64,000 bases of DNA from CAVRXQ01 sp963838845 (lineage in GTDB: Bacteria; Actinomycetota; Acidimicrobiia; Acidimicrobiales; Bog-793): NCBI GenBank assembly GCA_963838845.1, contig CAWISR010000003.1, positions 1,488,001 to 1,552,000 of the forward strand, given 5' to 3'. Positions 41,096 to 49,718 of the stretch are shown here, one piece after another. Under the pieces are notes generated by a model. It had not been told where the DNA came from. It did not search any database and saw nothing but the letters and a program-made list of their open reading frames with translations. Position 1 is the first letter of the stretch, and every line of letters begins with the position of its first letter. The translations under genes were made by a program, and so were the position numbers.

Positions 41096-41470
41096 ATGGC
41101 TGAGGACCTGTTCGACGTCGAGCAACCGACGGCGTCCGACGCGGACGCACCGTCGATCGTGTTGCGGTTGTCGGTCCAACCCGGCGCCGGACGTTCGATC
41201 GTGACCGGGCGACGCGGAGACGCGCTCGCCGTGCGGGTCGCACCACCACCGCTCGACGGTCGGGCGAACGCGGCTGTCGTCGAGCTCGTTGCGGATCTCT
41301 TCGACGTTCCGCGAGCAGACGTCGATCTCGTGGGCGGGGAGAAAAACCGACAAAAGCGCGTGCGGGTGCGCGGCGTCGCCGCCGAACGGGCGCGACGCGT
41401 CCTAGACGGCGCGTTGGAGGAATCAGCATCCGCGTCGTCCCGGCCCCGGCCGCACCGACGACGCCGCTGA
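41096..41470 (+). CDS. DUF167 family protein (YggU-like)
   Basis: The product has 124 aa, starting at ATG 41096. The YggU core is RLSVQPGAGRSIVTGRRGDA, VRVAPPPLDGRANAAVVELV and VDLVGGEKNRQKRVRVRG. The fold is small alpha/beta and function is unknown. An Arg-rich tail of about 15 residues follows. It is divergent from ileS with only 19 bases between starts. Confidence 0.9.
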   Translation: MAEDLFDVEQPTASDADAPSIVLRLSVQPGAGRSIVTGRRGDALAVRVAPPPLDGRANAAVVELVADLFDVPRADVDLVGGEKNRQKRVRVRGVAAERARRVLDGALEESASASSRPRPHRRRR

Positions 41471-41555
41471 CGAGGAAGTTCGTCGTGGAGGGCCGGCCGG
41501 TTGACGAGGGCGATCGGGTAACCTAGCGGACCCTCCGCAAGACGATCGGGAATCG

Positions 41556-42407
41556 ATGCCTGCAAAGTCACCGAAGAAAACGTCGCGAACTGCTGGGGCG
41601 CGCAAGTCGACCCCCGATAAGGCGACCAAGGCCCTAAAGAAGTCCAAGCCGCGCGCCACGGTCGCGAAGAAGGCGACGAAGGCTGCGGCCAAAAAGACGA
41701 CCCGTCCGCCGACGAGGTCGGCGGCGGCAAAGGTGACGAAAGCGGTAAGGGCTGTCGCGAAGAAGGCGACGAAGGCTACGGCCAAAAAAACGACCCGTCC
41801 GCCCGCGAAGGCGACGAAGCGAGCGGCGACTCCCGTGAAGGCCGTGCCAAGGAAGCAGGCCGCGAAGGCGGTGGCGAAAGCTCCGGCGAAGGCGGCCACG
41901 AAACACATCGCCGGCGTTCGGCCGGCGAAGGCCGCCCCGGCGACGGCGAAGGTCGCTCCGGCGCCCGAAAGGCCCGCGCCGAGACCGCCGATCCGCCCGC
42001 CCAAGCCGGAGCCGAAGCGTCTCGAGACGGGTTACACCGACGAGAAATTCCTCGGCCACCAAAAAGCGGCGCTCGAGCGCGAGCGTGCGACCTACGTGGA
42101 GCAGGCGAACAGCTTGCAGGCCGAGGCTGACCTCTTGATCGCGGAAATGGAGCCTGGGGACATCCAGTTCGACGAGGAATCCGGCGAGGGCGGCACCGTT
42201 GCCGTCGACCGCGAACGGGACCTCGCTCTGTCCGCCCAGGCACTCGAGGCCGTGGCAGAGATCGACGCCGCGCTCGAGAAGATCGCGAGTGGGAAGTACG
42301 GCATCTGTGAGAACTGCGGCCAACTCATAGCGAAGGCCAGGCTGGAGGCCTTGCCGTACGCTCGACTGTGCATCGCTTGCAAGAGCGGCGGGCTGTCTCG
42401 CCGCTGA
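41556..42407 (+). CDS. DksA/TraR-type zinc-finger protein with histone H1-like N-terminal tail
   Basis: The product has 283 aa, starting at ATG 41556. Residues 1-135 are almost only Lys, Ala, Pro, Thr and Arg, with repeated AKKATKA and KTTRPP units, like histone H1 and the tails of actinobacterial nucleoid proteins. A coiled-coil hairpin follows (ETGYTDEKFLGHQKAALERE on), and the C-terminal zinc finger is GKYGICENCGQLIAKARLEA with ARLCIACK, four Cys of the DksA/TraR type. DksA proteins act on RNA polymerase's secondary channel. The tail suggests DNA or polyphosphate/RNA binding as well. lspA starts inside its 3' end. Confidence 0.85.
   Translation: MPAKSPKKTSRTAGARKSTPDKATKALKKSKPRATVAKKATKAAAKKTTRPPTRSAAAKVTKAVRAVAKKATKATAKKTTRPPAKATKRAATPVKAVPRKQAAKAVAKAPAKAATKHIAGVRPAKAAPATAKVAPAPERPAPRPPIRPPKPEPKRLETGYTDEKFLGHQKAALERERATYVEQANSLQAEADLLIAEMEPGDIQFDEESGEGGTVAVDRERDLALSAQALEAVAEIDAALEKIASGKYGICENCGQLIAKARLEALPYARLCIACKSGGLSRR
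41661..41803 (+). repeat. Two 50-bp near-identical direct repeats in the Lys/Ala tail
   Basis: Bases 41661-41710 and 41754-41803 match at 48 of 50 positions, both beginning GTCGCGAAGAAGGCGACGAA and encoding VAKKATKA(A/T)AKKTTRPP. The spacing is 93 bases, a multiple of three, so unit gain or loss keeps the frame. Tail length may vary between strains. Confidence 0.85.
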
Positions 42408-42916
42408 AGGACGAGCCGGATCAGCGCGATCCCGCGCGCCGGAGGCGCCTTCTGGTCGTCGCGGCGTGCGCCGCGGTCGTTCTTGTCGTCGATCAGGTCA
42501 CAAAGAGTCTCGCCGTCCATGATCTCGCGAACGGACCCGTGCACGTCGTCGGGCCGTTGTCGTTTGAGCTCGGGTACAACACCGGTGCGGCGTTCTCGAT
42601 CGGTGCCGGGCTCACGCTGCCGATCATCGTCATCGCCTTCGTCCTGGTCCTGCTCTTGGCGTGGTTCGCGAGGGGCACGCCGTCCCTGTTGGCCGCCACC
42701 GGGACAGGGATGATCCTCGGGGGGGCGCTCGGCAACCTCTCGGACCGGCTGTTCCGGGGACACGCCGGCGCGGTGGTCGACTTCATCCACTTCAATTTCT
42801 GGCCGACCTTCAACGTCGCAGACGCCTCGATCGTCATCGGGACAATCGTGCTTCTCGTCGCAATCGTGCGCCGACCCGGAGCACCGATCCACGCGGAGGA
42901 GGACGAAAAGCGGTGA
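42368..42916 (+). CDS. lspA: Lipoprotein signal peptidase (signal peptidase II)
   Basis: The product has 182 aa, starting at GTG 42368, overlapping the zinc-finger gene by 40 bases; no other in-frame standard start precedes the first helix. There are four membrane helices. The two catalytic Asp residues sit in GGALGNLSDRLFRG and FNVADASIVIG; VVDQVTKSLAVHDL and YNTGAAFSIG are further conserved segments. It removes signal peptides from diacylated prolipoproteins. The stop overlaps the next gene (GTGA). Confidence 0.93.
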   Translation: MHRLQERRAVSPLKDEPDQRDPARRRRLLVVAACAAVVLVVDQVTKSLAVHDLANGPVHVVGPLSFELGYNTGAAFSIGAGLTLPIIVIAFVLVLLLAWFARGTPSLLAATGTGMILGGALGNLSDRLFRGHAGAVVDFIHFNFWPTFNVADASIVIGTIVLLVAIVRRPGAPIHAEEDEKR

Positions 42917-43902
42917 GTGGCACAGGTACCGAAAGCTTCGAGGTACCGGCATCGCTCGACGGAGAGCGCATCGATCGCGTGGTCTCGCTCGCGTCGGGGT
43001 GCTCGCGGCGCGCCGCGTCCGACATCGTCGCCCGCGGCGACGTGCGTGTCGACGGCCGTGTGGTCAGATCACGCCACGAGCACGTCGTCGCCGGCACCCA
43101 GCTCGAGTTCCCCGCGCACGTCGCGATCGACCGTCCGCGTCGCGTCGCGCCCGAGTCCGTTCCGTTCGGCATCGTCTACGAAGACGAGGAGATCATCGTC
43201 GTCGACAAGCCCGCCGGACTTGTCGTGCACCCAGGCTCGGGTCATGAGCACAAGACGCTCGTCGCCGGCTTGCTCGCTCGGTACCCCGAGCTCGCCGATC
43301 GGGCGGACGAAGTCGGCGCGGCGGAGCGACCGGGGATCGTTCACCGCCTCGATAAGGACACTTCAGGGCTTCTCGTCGTCGCCCGAACTGCGCGCGCGCA
43401 AGCAGCGCTCACCGCACAGCTCGCTTCTCGAACGATGGGACGCTCCTATCGCGCCCTTGCGCTCGGAGGTTTCGGCGCCGACGAGGGGACGATCGACGCG
43501 CCGGTCGGCCGATCGCTTCGCGACCGGACGAAGATGGCGGTTGTCGACGAGGGACGTCCCGCGCGTACGCACTATCGCGTCGTACGCCGGTTCGACGCAC
43601 CGTTTCTCTTGACGTTGCTCGACGTCTCACTCGAGACGGGGCGCACCCATCAGATCCGGGTGCACCTCGCGGCGATCGGCAGGCCGATCGCCGGCGACGC
43701 GCGTTATAGGGGCGCGCGCTCAAAGCAAGCGCGACACGCGCTCGGCCTGACGCGGCCCTTCCTGCACGCCGCGGGACTTCGGCTGAGCCATCCGGTGTCT
43801 GCCGAGAAGATGGTCTTCACCTCGCCGCTGCCGACGGAACTCGAGTCGGTGCTCGCCCGCCTCGAGGCGTTGGCGCCGAGCGCGCTCAGGCAGCCGGGTT
43901 GA
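42913..43902 (+). CDS. rluD: RluD-family 23S rRNA pseudouridine synthase
   Basis: The product has 329 aa. GTG 42913 overlaps the lspA stop. An N-terminal S4 domain (LDGERIDRVVSLASGCSRRA, then ARGDVRVDGRVV) precedes the catalytic domain. IVDKPAGLVVHPG-like residues (VVDKPAGLVVHPGSGHEH), the catalytic Asp in HRLDKDTSGLLVVART, and ETGRTHQIRVHLAAIGRPI are all diagnostic. RluD modifies helix 69 of 23S rRNA; RluA/C-type specificity cannot be excluded. It ends inside the convergent sigma factor gene. Confidence 0.91.
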   Translation: MSGTGTESFEVPASLDGERIDRVVSLASGCSRRAASDIVARGDVRVDGRVVRSRHEHVVAGTQLEFPAHVAIDRPRRVAPESVPFGIVYEDEEIIVVDKPAGLVVHPGSGHEHKTLVAGLLARYPELADRADEVGAAERPGIVHRLDKDTSGLLVVARTARAQAALTAQLASRTMGRSYRALALGGFGADEGTIDAPVGRSLRDRTKMAVVDEGRPARTHYRVVRRFDAPFLLTLLDVSLETGRTHQIRVHLAAIGRPIAGDARYRGARSKQARHALGLTRPFLHAAGLRLSHPVSAEKMVFTSPLPTELESVLARLEALAPSALRQPG

Positions 43903-44614
43903 GCGAGCCGACTTCGGGCTGTTCGGAGAGTTGGCGCAGCGCCGAGCTCTCAAGGCTACGGACGCGGCGCACGCCGATGCCGAGCGACTTCGCGGTCGTC
44001 TCGAGCGATGCCGGCGGCTGACCGTCGAGACCGAAGCGCAGCCTCAGGACGTCGCGCTCGAGCTCGGGAAGGCGGCTGATCGCCTCGCCGAGGCCCTCGA
44101 GCGACACCCGCTCGGTGACGTTGACGTCGATCGGCTCCTCATCGGTCGCGATCACGTCGCCGAGCGTGGCGGTGGCGTCCGCCGTGAGCGGCTGGTCGAG
44201 ACTCGCCACGACCCGGGGCAGCTGGCGCTCCAGGGGCTCTCCGGCGCGCTCAGCGGCGTTCTCCGCCGCGACGGCGTCCTCGGGGAGCCGGATCGCCCGC
44301 CCCTTCGACTGGACAGCTCGCTGTAACGACTGGCGGATCCACCAGGTGGCGTAGGTCGAGAACTTGAAGCCTCGGCGCCAGTCGAACTTCTCGACGGCGC
44401 GCATCAGGCCGAACGTCCCTTCCTGGACGAGGTCGATGAGGTCGACGCCGCGCCCTTGGTAGCGCCGCGCCCAGTGGACGACGAGGCGCAGGTTGCCGGC
44501 GATCATCTCGTTCTTCGCCTGCTCGTCGCCATGCTCGATCCGTTGCGCGAGCGCGACCTGCTCCGCCGCGGTGAGCAGCGGGTACCGGCCGATGTCGTCA
44601 AGCATCAAACGCAT
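43886..44614 (-). CDS. Sigma-70 family RNA polymerase sigma factor (group 2-like)
   Basis: The product has 242 aa. ATG 44614 has GGAGGG 9 bases upstream (minus strand). LMLDDIGRYPLLTAAEQVAL is region 1.2; GNLRLVVHWARRYQGRGVDL and IDLVQEGTFGLMRAVEKFDW, KFSTYATWWIRQSLQRAV are region 2 with the -10 recognition helix. Region 3 follows, then region 4 (LPELERDVLRLRFGLDGQ and a helix-turn-helix). Region 1.1 is absent and the size is small, so it is likely an alternative rather than the primary sigma factor. The frame stays open upstream of 44614 without any standard start. Confidence 0.87.
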   Translation of the reverse strand: MRLMLDDIGRYPLLTAAEQVALAQRIEHGDEQAKNEMIAGNLRLVVHWARRYQGRGVDLIDLVQEGTFGLMRAVEKFDWRRGFKFSTYATWWIRQSLQRAVQSKGRAIRLPEDAVAAENAAERAGEPLERQLPRVVASLDQPLTADATATLGDVIATDEEPIDVNVTERVSLEGLGEAISRLPELERDVLRLRFGLDGQPPASLETTAKSLGIGVRRVRSLESSALRQLSEQPEVGSLNPAA

Positions 44615-44820
44615 GAGGTCTGGCCCTCCGCTTTGCTGCTCGATCGGTTCGTCGATGGTCTTGGTGGGGATGACTTCCTCTTCCTTTCGCGCGATCTCCG
44701 CGCTCTATGCCCACCTGGTGTGGTGGCTCACCTTTACTAACGTCACGTCGGCGGAGTCCATTCCGGTTTGCGCCCCAATTTTCCCACGTCGATGTGACAG
44801 CGGGAGCGACCCCCTACGAA

Positions 44821-45420
44821 GTGAGCGACCAGTTGAGCGAACCCGTCGTCGCCGCACGGCTCGTTCTCGTCCGCCACGCCTCGACGACCTGGAGCCGGGC
44901 GGGACGTCACACCGGGCGTACGGACGTGCCCCTGGACGAGGAGGGCCGCCTTGCGGCTCGCGAGCTGCGACTTCGCCTTGAGCCGCTCGACGTCGCCTCC
45001 GTCTACTCGAGCCCCCTGAAACGCGCCCTTGAAACGTGTGAGATCGCCGGTTTCGGCGGCCGGGTCGAGGTTGTCGAAGACCTGGTGGAGTGGGATTACG
45101 GCGACTACGAGGGCAAAACGACGCCGGAGATCTGGGAGTCACGTCTGCACTGGAAGCTCTTTGCCGACGGTTGCCCGAACGGCGAGTCGGCGGCCGACGT
45201 GGGAGCGCGCGTCGATCTCTTCCTCGATCGGATCGCGACCGCCCCCGACGGCCGTGGTGACATCTTGTGCTTCGCCCACGGCCACCTGCTGCGCGTCCTG
45301 ACGGCGCGCTGGGTGCGGCTCTGGCCCGAGGAGGGCCGCCGGTTCCTCCTTGAGGCGGGTCACCTCGGCATCTTGGGCTACGAGCGCGAAACCCGCGTCG
45401 TCACTGCTTGGAACGCCTAG
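44821..45420 (+). CDS. Histidine phosphatase family protein (phosphoglycerate mutase-like)
   Basis: The product has 199 aa, with GTG 44821 preferred; longer in-frame starts exist upstream in a region without family features. LVLVRHASTTWSRAGRHTGR has the catalytic RH(A/G) motif, and VYSSPLKRALETCEIAG, DLVEWDYGDYEGKTTPEIWE and FAHGHLLRVLTARW supply the second His. Substrate unknown; members act on phosphosugars, alpha-ribazole phosphate or small phosphates. It is divergent from the sigma factor, and the 206-base gap must contain both promoters. Confidence 0.88.
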   Translation: MSDQLSEPVVAARLVLVRHASTTWSRAGRHTGRTDVPLDEEGRLAARELRLRLEPLDVASVYSSPLKRALETCEIAGFGGRVEVVEDLVEWDYGDYEGKTTPEIWESRLHWKLFADGCPNGESAADVGARVDLFLDRIATAPDGRGDILCFAHGHLLRVLTARWVRLWPEEGRRFLLEAGHLGILGYERETRVVTAWNA

Positions 45421-45734
45421 TCCGCGGGCGGGCGCAGCCATAACGAAACCCTCACAGCTCTCGTCGTGTTCCGGTCCGCGGCTGCGCATCGTCCCTGGTC
45501 AGGCCGGAAAAATGGCACGTGTGCGACAACCGGGATTCGTTACCCGCTCGTGATTCGGATCCGTCGCCAGAACCTTCACCAGGGAATCTCCATTCCGGCG
45601 CGGCTCTCGCTGCCTCGCGCGTCCCTCCATCGCCTGGAAACGTGGCGGCGCCACCCACTACACCTGACGGGCGACGACCGCGCCCCGCTTCGCTCCGCGA
45701 TCACGGGACGCGACTTCGAGAGATGGGAGCAAAC
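45421..45734. other. 314-base intergenic region before the repeat surface protein
   Basis: No gene is recognised. The plus strand stays open in one frame from 45519 into the surface-protein gene, but the encoded residues are Pro/Arg/Ser-rich with no signal peptide, so it is taken as leader. No riboswitch class could be matched by eye. The stretch near 45510-45545 (GGAAAAATGGCACGTGTGCG) is less GC-rich and could be promoter. Confidence 0.35.
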
Positions 45735-48005
45735 ATGCACTCAGTTCTGGGGAGAGAACAGCGTGCGCGCGCAACCTCGCGGTGGCGGATCTTCCTCGTT
45801 GCCGGCGCCGCGGCCGCGGTCGGCTTCGCCCTCGCGGCGGTCGGGATCACGGCCGCAACCGGTGGCGCGGCGGCCTCGACGGGATGGTCACTCGCCGCGA
45901 CCCCCGCCGCCGGTGAAGCACCGCTTCCCGCGGCGAATGCCTCGGGGCACGGACCGGCAACGGACCCGACCGTCGTCGAGACCGGCGTCTCTTGCGCGTC
46001 GACGACCTCTTGTGTCGCCGTCGGCTCCTACGCCGACTCGGGTGCAGCGGGTCAGACCGATGGCCTCATCGACACCTTGAGTTCGGGCAGCTGGTCGGCG
46101 ACAGCCGCACCCGAGCCGGCGACGAACGCCGCGGGTGCCGGTCCGGGCACCGACGCCGACGGTCACCAGGTCGCGAGCCTCTCCGCGGTCGACTGTCCGG
46201 CCGTTGGCACGTGCTTCGCCGTCGGCCAGTATCAGGACTCGAACGGCGAGGCATACGGCTTGGTCGACACCCTCGGAAACGGCGCGTGGTCGGCGTCCGC
46301 CGCGCCCGAGCCGTCGACGAACGGCTTCGGAACTGGGCCCGGGACGGATGCGTCGGGCAAGCAGGCCGCGAACCTCGAGGCGATTTCGTGTCCGACGGTG
46401 ACGAGTTGCACCGCCGTCGGCACGTACGAAGACGCGGACGGCAACACGTTCGGACTGATCGAGACCTACGCCTCGGGCTCGTGGAGCGCCGTCGCGGCGC
46501 CCGAGCCGTCTTCTGACCCGGTGTCGGCGACGGCGGCGAACTCGACGAGCGGTGCCGGTTCGGCGAATCTCACCGCCGTCGACTGTCCGAGCACGGCGAG
46601 CTGCGTCGCGGTCGGGACCTACACCGACGCGGACACGAACACGCTCGCGCTCGCGGAGCAGCTGTCGAACGGGGCATGGGTGCCGATCGCGGCGACCGAG
46701 CCGGCGACGAATCCGCTCGGGACCGGTCCCGGATACGCCACCACGGGCGGGGGACGCGCGACGTTCAACGCGGTCGCTTGTCCGGCTGCCGGGACTTGCG
46801 TCGCGGTTGGCAACTACAACGATACAAACCACGTGCGGTACGGCTTGATCGACGCGTTCGTCAACGGCGCGTGGTCGGCATCCGCTGCCCCCGAACCATC
46901 GACGAACGCGTCCGGCGTCGGTGCGGGTACCGACGCCGACGGGCACGGATTCGCGAACCTGGTTTCGGTTTCGTGCGCGACAACGACTGATTGTGTCGCG
47001 GTCGGCAGCTACGACGACGCGAACGGCATCGCTTACGGCCTCATCGACTCGGGTTCGGGAACGTCGTTCGCCGCCGCTGCGGCACCGGAGCCGGCAGGCG
47101 CCGCGACTGATGCGAACGCGTTCGCGGGAGCAGAGCTCGAGTCGGTCGCCTGCCCGTCGGCGGACACCTGCTCTGCGGTCGGATACTTCACCGATTCGAC
47201 CGCCCCGGGGTTCCGTTACGCGCTGGCCGACAACTTGATCGGAACGACGTGGTCAAGCACGACCGCCCCCGAGCCGGCGAATGCCGGCACGGACACGGAC
47301 GCGGAACAGCATGCTGCTGGGAGCGACGTCACGTGCACGACGGACGGTGGTTGCTCGATGGTCGGCACCTACAAGGATTCGTCCGGCGACACGAATGGGT
47401 TGATTGACGTCTACTTGCCATCAGCGCCGGTCGTTTCTCGCATCTCGCCGCGAGTCGGCGAACTGGCCCGCACGGAGACGATCGCCGGAAGCGGCTTTTT
47501 TCCGGGCAGTGAGGTGTACTTCGGACGTGTGCGCGCGACGTCAGTGAGCTATGTCTCGCCGACGCTGATCCGCGCCGTCACTCCGCCGTTCCACCTCTCC
47601 GTGCAGATCTCGGTGACGAATGCTGGTGGCAGCTCGGCCGCAAGCTCGCTCAGCCAGTTCACCTATGCCACGCCGGTGGTCGTCTCCGGCAGTGCCGAAA
47701 CCGTCGGCTTGAGCGGGGTCTTGTTCGCGTGGCACTGCAACAAGTTCGCAGCCTGTCACGTGAAGGCGTGGCTGCAAGTCGTCATCCGGTCGCGTGCAAC
47801 GGGTCGCGTCAGTCGCGGCACCATGGCCTTGCGGAGGATTTCGATCCCCGCCGGCAAGACGCGCCGCATCCAGCTGCGGATGTCGTCGTATGGCAGAGCG
47901 ATCGTGCGCGACTTCAGCGGGTACCGATTCGTGAGTGCGCATGTGCTCGTGGTGTCGACCGGCAACGTGCACGGGCTGAGCTCGGTCAGCGTCCGCAAGG
48001 GATAG
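45735..48005 (+). CDS. Large secreted repeat protein: eight Cys-paired repeats plus IPT/TIG-like domain
   Basis: The product has 756 aa, with ATG 45735 and GGGAGC 6 bases upstream (ATG 45723 also possible). The N-terminal signal/anchor is FLVAGAAAAVGFALAAVGIT. Eight repeats of about 70 residues follow, each with C-x5-C before AVG (CASTTSC, CPAVGTC, CPTVTSC, CPSTASC, CPAAGTC, CATTTDC, CPSADTC, CTTDGGC), then GLID and APEP segments; this looks like a disulfide-braced beta-propeller. PVVSRISPRVGELARTETIA begins an IPT/TIG-like domain, and a basic domain of about 100 residues ends the protein. Function unknown; a surface or adhesive role is inferred. Confidence 0.82.
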   Translation: MHSVLGREQRARATSRWRIFLVAGAAAAVGFALAAVGITAATGGAAASTGWSLAATPAAGEAPLPAANASGHGPATDPTVVETGVSCASTTSCVAVGSYADSGAAGQTDGLIDTLSSGSWSATAAPEPATNAAGAGPGTDADGHQVASLSAVDCPAVGTCFAVGQYQDSNGEAYGLVDTLGNGAWSASAAPEPSTNGFGTGPGTDASGKQAANLEAISCPTVTSCTAVGTYEDADGNTFGLIETYASGSWSAVAAPEPSSDPVSATAANSTSGAGSANLTAVDCPSTASCVAVGTYTDADTNTLALAEQLSNGAWVPIAATEPATNPLGTGPGYATTGGGRATFNAVACPAAGTCVAVGNYNDTNHVRYGLIDAFVNGAWSASAAPEPSTNASGVGAGTDADGHGFANLVSVSCATTTDCVAVGSYDDANGIAYGLIDSGSGTSFAAAAAPEPAGAATDANAFAGAELESVACPSADTCSAVGYFTDSTAPGFRYALADNLIGTTWSSTTAPEPANAGTDTDAEQHAAGSDVTCTTDGGCSMVGTYKDSSGDTNGLIDVYLPSAPVVSRISPRVGELARTETIAGSGFFPGSEVYFGRVRATSVSYVSPTLIRAVTPPFHLSVQISVTNAGGSSAASSLSQFTYATPVVVSGSAETVGLSGVLFAWHCNKFAACHVKAWLQVVIRSRATGRVSRGTMALRRISIPAGKTRRIQLRMSSYGRAIVRDFSGYRFVSAHVLVVSTGNVHGLSSVSVRKG

Positions 48006-48018
48006 TCGAGCGTTCGAA

Positions 48019-48053
48019 GCGCGTCGTCGGGTTTCACCGACCCGACGACGCGC
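48019..48053. terminator. Bidirectional terminator hairpin
   Basis: GCGCGTCGTCGGGT at 48019-48032 pairs perfectly over 14 bases with 48040-48053, with a 7-base loop. It lies between the convergent ends of the surface-protein gene (48005) and the Rrf2 gene (48063). There is no U-run; the strength of the stem and the position support termination in both directions. Confidence 0.7.
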
Positions 48054-48062
48054 ACCGCAAGC

Positions 48063-48503
48063 TCAACGTGGGTCGGAGATCCTTCCTGACCGGGCGCGCT
48101 CGACCATCTCGGAGAGCACGTACGAATCGAGGTGCTTGCGCATCGTGCCGGAGAGGTCGTCCCACACATCGAGGAGGACGCACTGGCCCTCGTGCTCGCA
48201 GGCACCGTTCTCGTGCGCGCGACCGAAGGAGCCGACCGAGATCGGACCGTCGACAGCGGAGACGATCTCGCCGAGGGTGATCTCCTTTGGAGGCCGGGCG
48301 AGGACATAGCCGCCGCCGACGCCGCGCTTTGAACGCACGAGCCCCGCGCCTTTCAGCGCGAGGAGGATCTGTTCGAGGTACGGCTGGGGAAGACCGGTCC
48401 GGTCGGCGACATCGCGAACCGAGGTCGGCGTGTCGCCGTCGTCGTGGAGCGCGAGCGACAGCAACGCCCGACAGGCGTAGTCCCCGCGGGTGGAGACGCG
48501 CAC
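48063..48503 (-). CDS. Rrf2 family transcriptional regulator
   Basis: The product has 146 aa. GTG 48503 gives the family start VRVSTRGDYACRALLSLALH. The winged helix contains VRDVADRTGLPQPYLEQILL and GLVRSKRGVGGGYVLARPP, the Rrf2 wing. The sensor loop has CEHEGQCVLLDVW, a C-x5-C pair; the third Cys used by IscR and NsrR to hold a cluster is not present at the expected place, although one Cys lies at the N-terminus. It may sense redox, nitric oxide or cysteine status. It is divergent from the phosphodiesterase gene with a 45-base gap. Confidence 0.88.
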   Translation of the reverse strand: MRVSTRGDYACRALLSLALHDDGDTPTSVRDVADRTGLPQPYLEQILLALKGAGLVRSKRGVGGGYVLARPPKEITLGEIVSAVDGPISVGSFGRAHENGACEHEGQCVLLDVWDDLSGTMRKHLDSYVLSEMVERARSGRISDPR

Positions 48504-48548
48504 GAGCCCATCGTAGGACCCGCCGCGACCTGCCCCTATGCTCATTTT

Positions 48549-49718
48549 GTGGATGACGCGACCGGGGATGACGTCGCCGTCTCCACAGTTGCCCCTCCCG
48601 ACAGTGACGAGGCCTTTCTCGTTCCCGACTACGGCGGGCGCTGCCTCACCGAGCTCGTCCCGGTGCTCATGCGGCTTGAGGAGTTGCGCGAGCGCGACGC
48701 TGTTCCCGAGTGGCTTCCTCCGCGCGTGGCCGGTGCGTCCAATGTCGTACTGCTGATCCTTGACGGCCTCGGTGCGGAGCAGCTCGCCACCCGCGCCGCG
48801 ATCGCGCCGACGATGACGGAGATGGCCCACTCAACGCTGACTTCGGTCGCGCCGACGACGACCGCCGCCGCGCTGACGTCGATCGTCACCGGGCGCACGC
48901 CCGCCGAGCACGGTGTCGTCGGCTATCGCGTGCGGGTCGGTGGCGAGGTGATGAACGTCCTGCGGTGGACGACGCCGTCCGGCGATGCGCGCAACGAAGT
49001 GCGGCCGCGTGCGTTCCAGCAGTTCCCGGCATTCCTCGGCAAGCGGGTCCCGGTCATCTCGAAGGCTGAGTTCGCGCACACCGGTTTCACGGAGGCTCAT
49101 CTGTTCGGCGCCGAGCTGATCGGCTACCGACTTCCGTCCTCGCTGCCGGTTCTCATCGCAGAGGCGCTGGGTCGCCGCGCGCCGTTCGTCTACGCGTACT
49201 ACGACGGAATCGACGCGATCGCGCACATGACAGGCCTCGGCGCGTACTACGACGCCGAGGTCCACGCGACCGACCAACTCATCGCCGACATCATCGACCG
49301 GCTGCCCAAGGGTTCGGCGCTCGTCGTCAGCGCAGATCACGGCCAGGTCGAGGTCACGAAGTCGCCACTCAGGATCGACGAAGAGGTGATGGTCGACGTC
49401 GAAGGCGTCTCGGGAGAGGGGCGCTTCCGGTGGCTGCACGCGCGCTCCGGCACGAGTGAGCGCGTCGCGATGCGAGCGGCGGAACGCTTTGGTGGAGCGT
49501 GCTGGGTTCGAACGCTCGACGAGCTCGTCGATGCCGGGGTCTTCGGCGGACCTCTCCCAGACGCGTTTAGGCGGCGCCTCGGGGACGTTGCGCTGATGGC
49601 GCGCGCACCGGTGGCGATCTTCGATCCCGCCGACCCGGCCGACGCGCACCTCATCGGTCGGCACGGCTCGCTCACGAAAGACGAGCTCATCGTTCCGCTG
49701 CTCGGAGCGGCGGCGTGA
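48549..49718 (+). CDS. Alkaline phosphatase superfamily protein (type I phosphodiesterase/nucleotide pyrophosphatase)
   Basis: The product has 389 aa, starting at GTG 48549. VVLLILDGLGAEQL holds the first metal-binding Asp; the nucleophile Thr is in TSVAPTTTAAALTSIVTGRT, followed by PAEHGVVGYRV. YYDGIDAIAHMTGLGAYYDA and VSADHGQVEV complete the bimetal site. There is no signal peptide, so it is probably cytoplasmic. It begins an overlapping four-gene group with the cobalamin adenosyltransferase, pepA and ppgK. Confidence 0.88.
   Translation: MDDATGDDVAVSTVAPPDSDEAFLVPDYGGRCLTELVPVLMRLEELRERDAVPEWLPPRVAGASNVVLLILDGLGAEQLATRAAIAPTMTEMAHSTLTSVAPTTTAAALTSIVTGRTPAEHGVVGYRVRVGGEVMNVLRWTTPSGDARNEVRPRAFQQFPAFLGKRVPVISKAEFAHTGFTEAHLFGAELIGYRLPSSLPVLIAEALGRRAPFVYAYYDGIDAIAHMTGLGAYYDAEVHATDQLIADIIDRLPKGSALVVSADHGQVEVTKSPLRIDEEVMVDVEGVSGEGRFRWLHARSGTSERVAMRAAERFGGACWVRTLDELVDAGVFGGPLPDAFRRRLGDVALMARAPVAIFDPADPADAHLIGRHGSLTKDELIVPLLGAAA

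Noticed and set aside
41077..41730. Extended N-terminus of IleRS to 41730
   Set aside because: The added 218 codons are antisense to the DUF167 gene and the next gene's start; the family start is at 41076.
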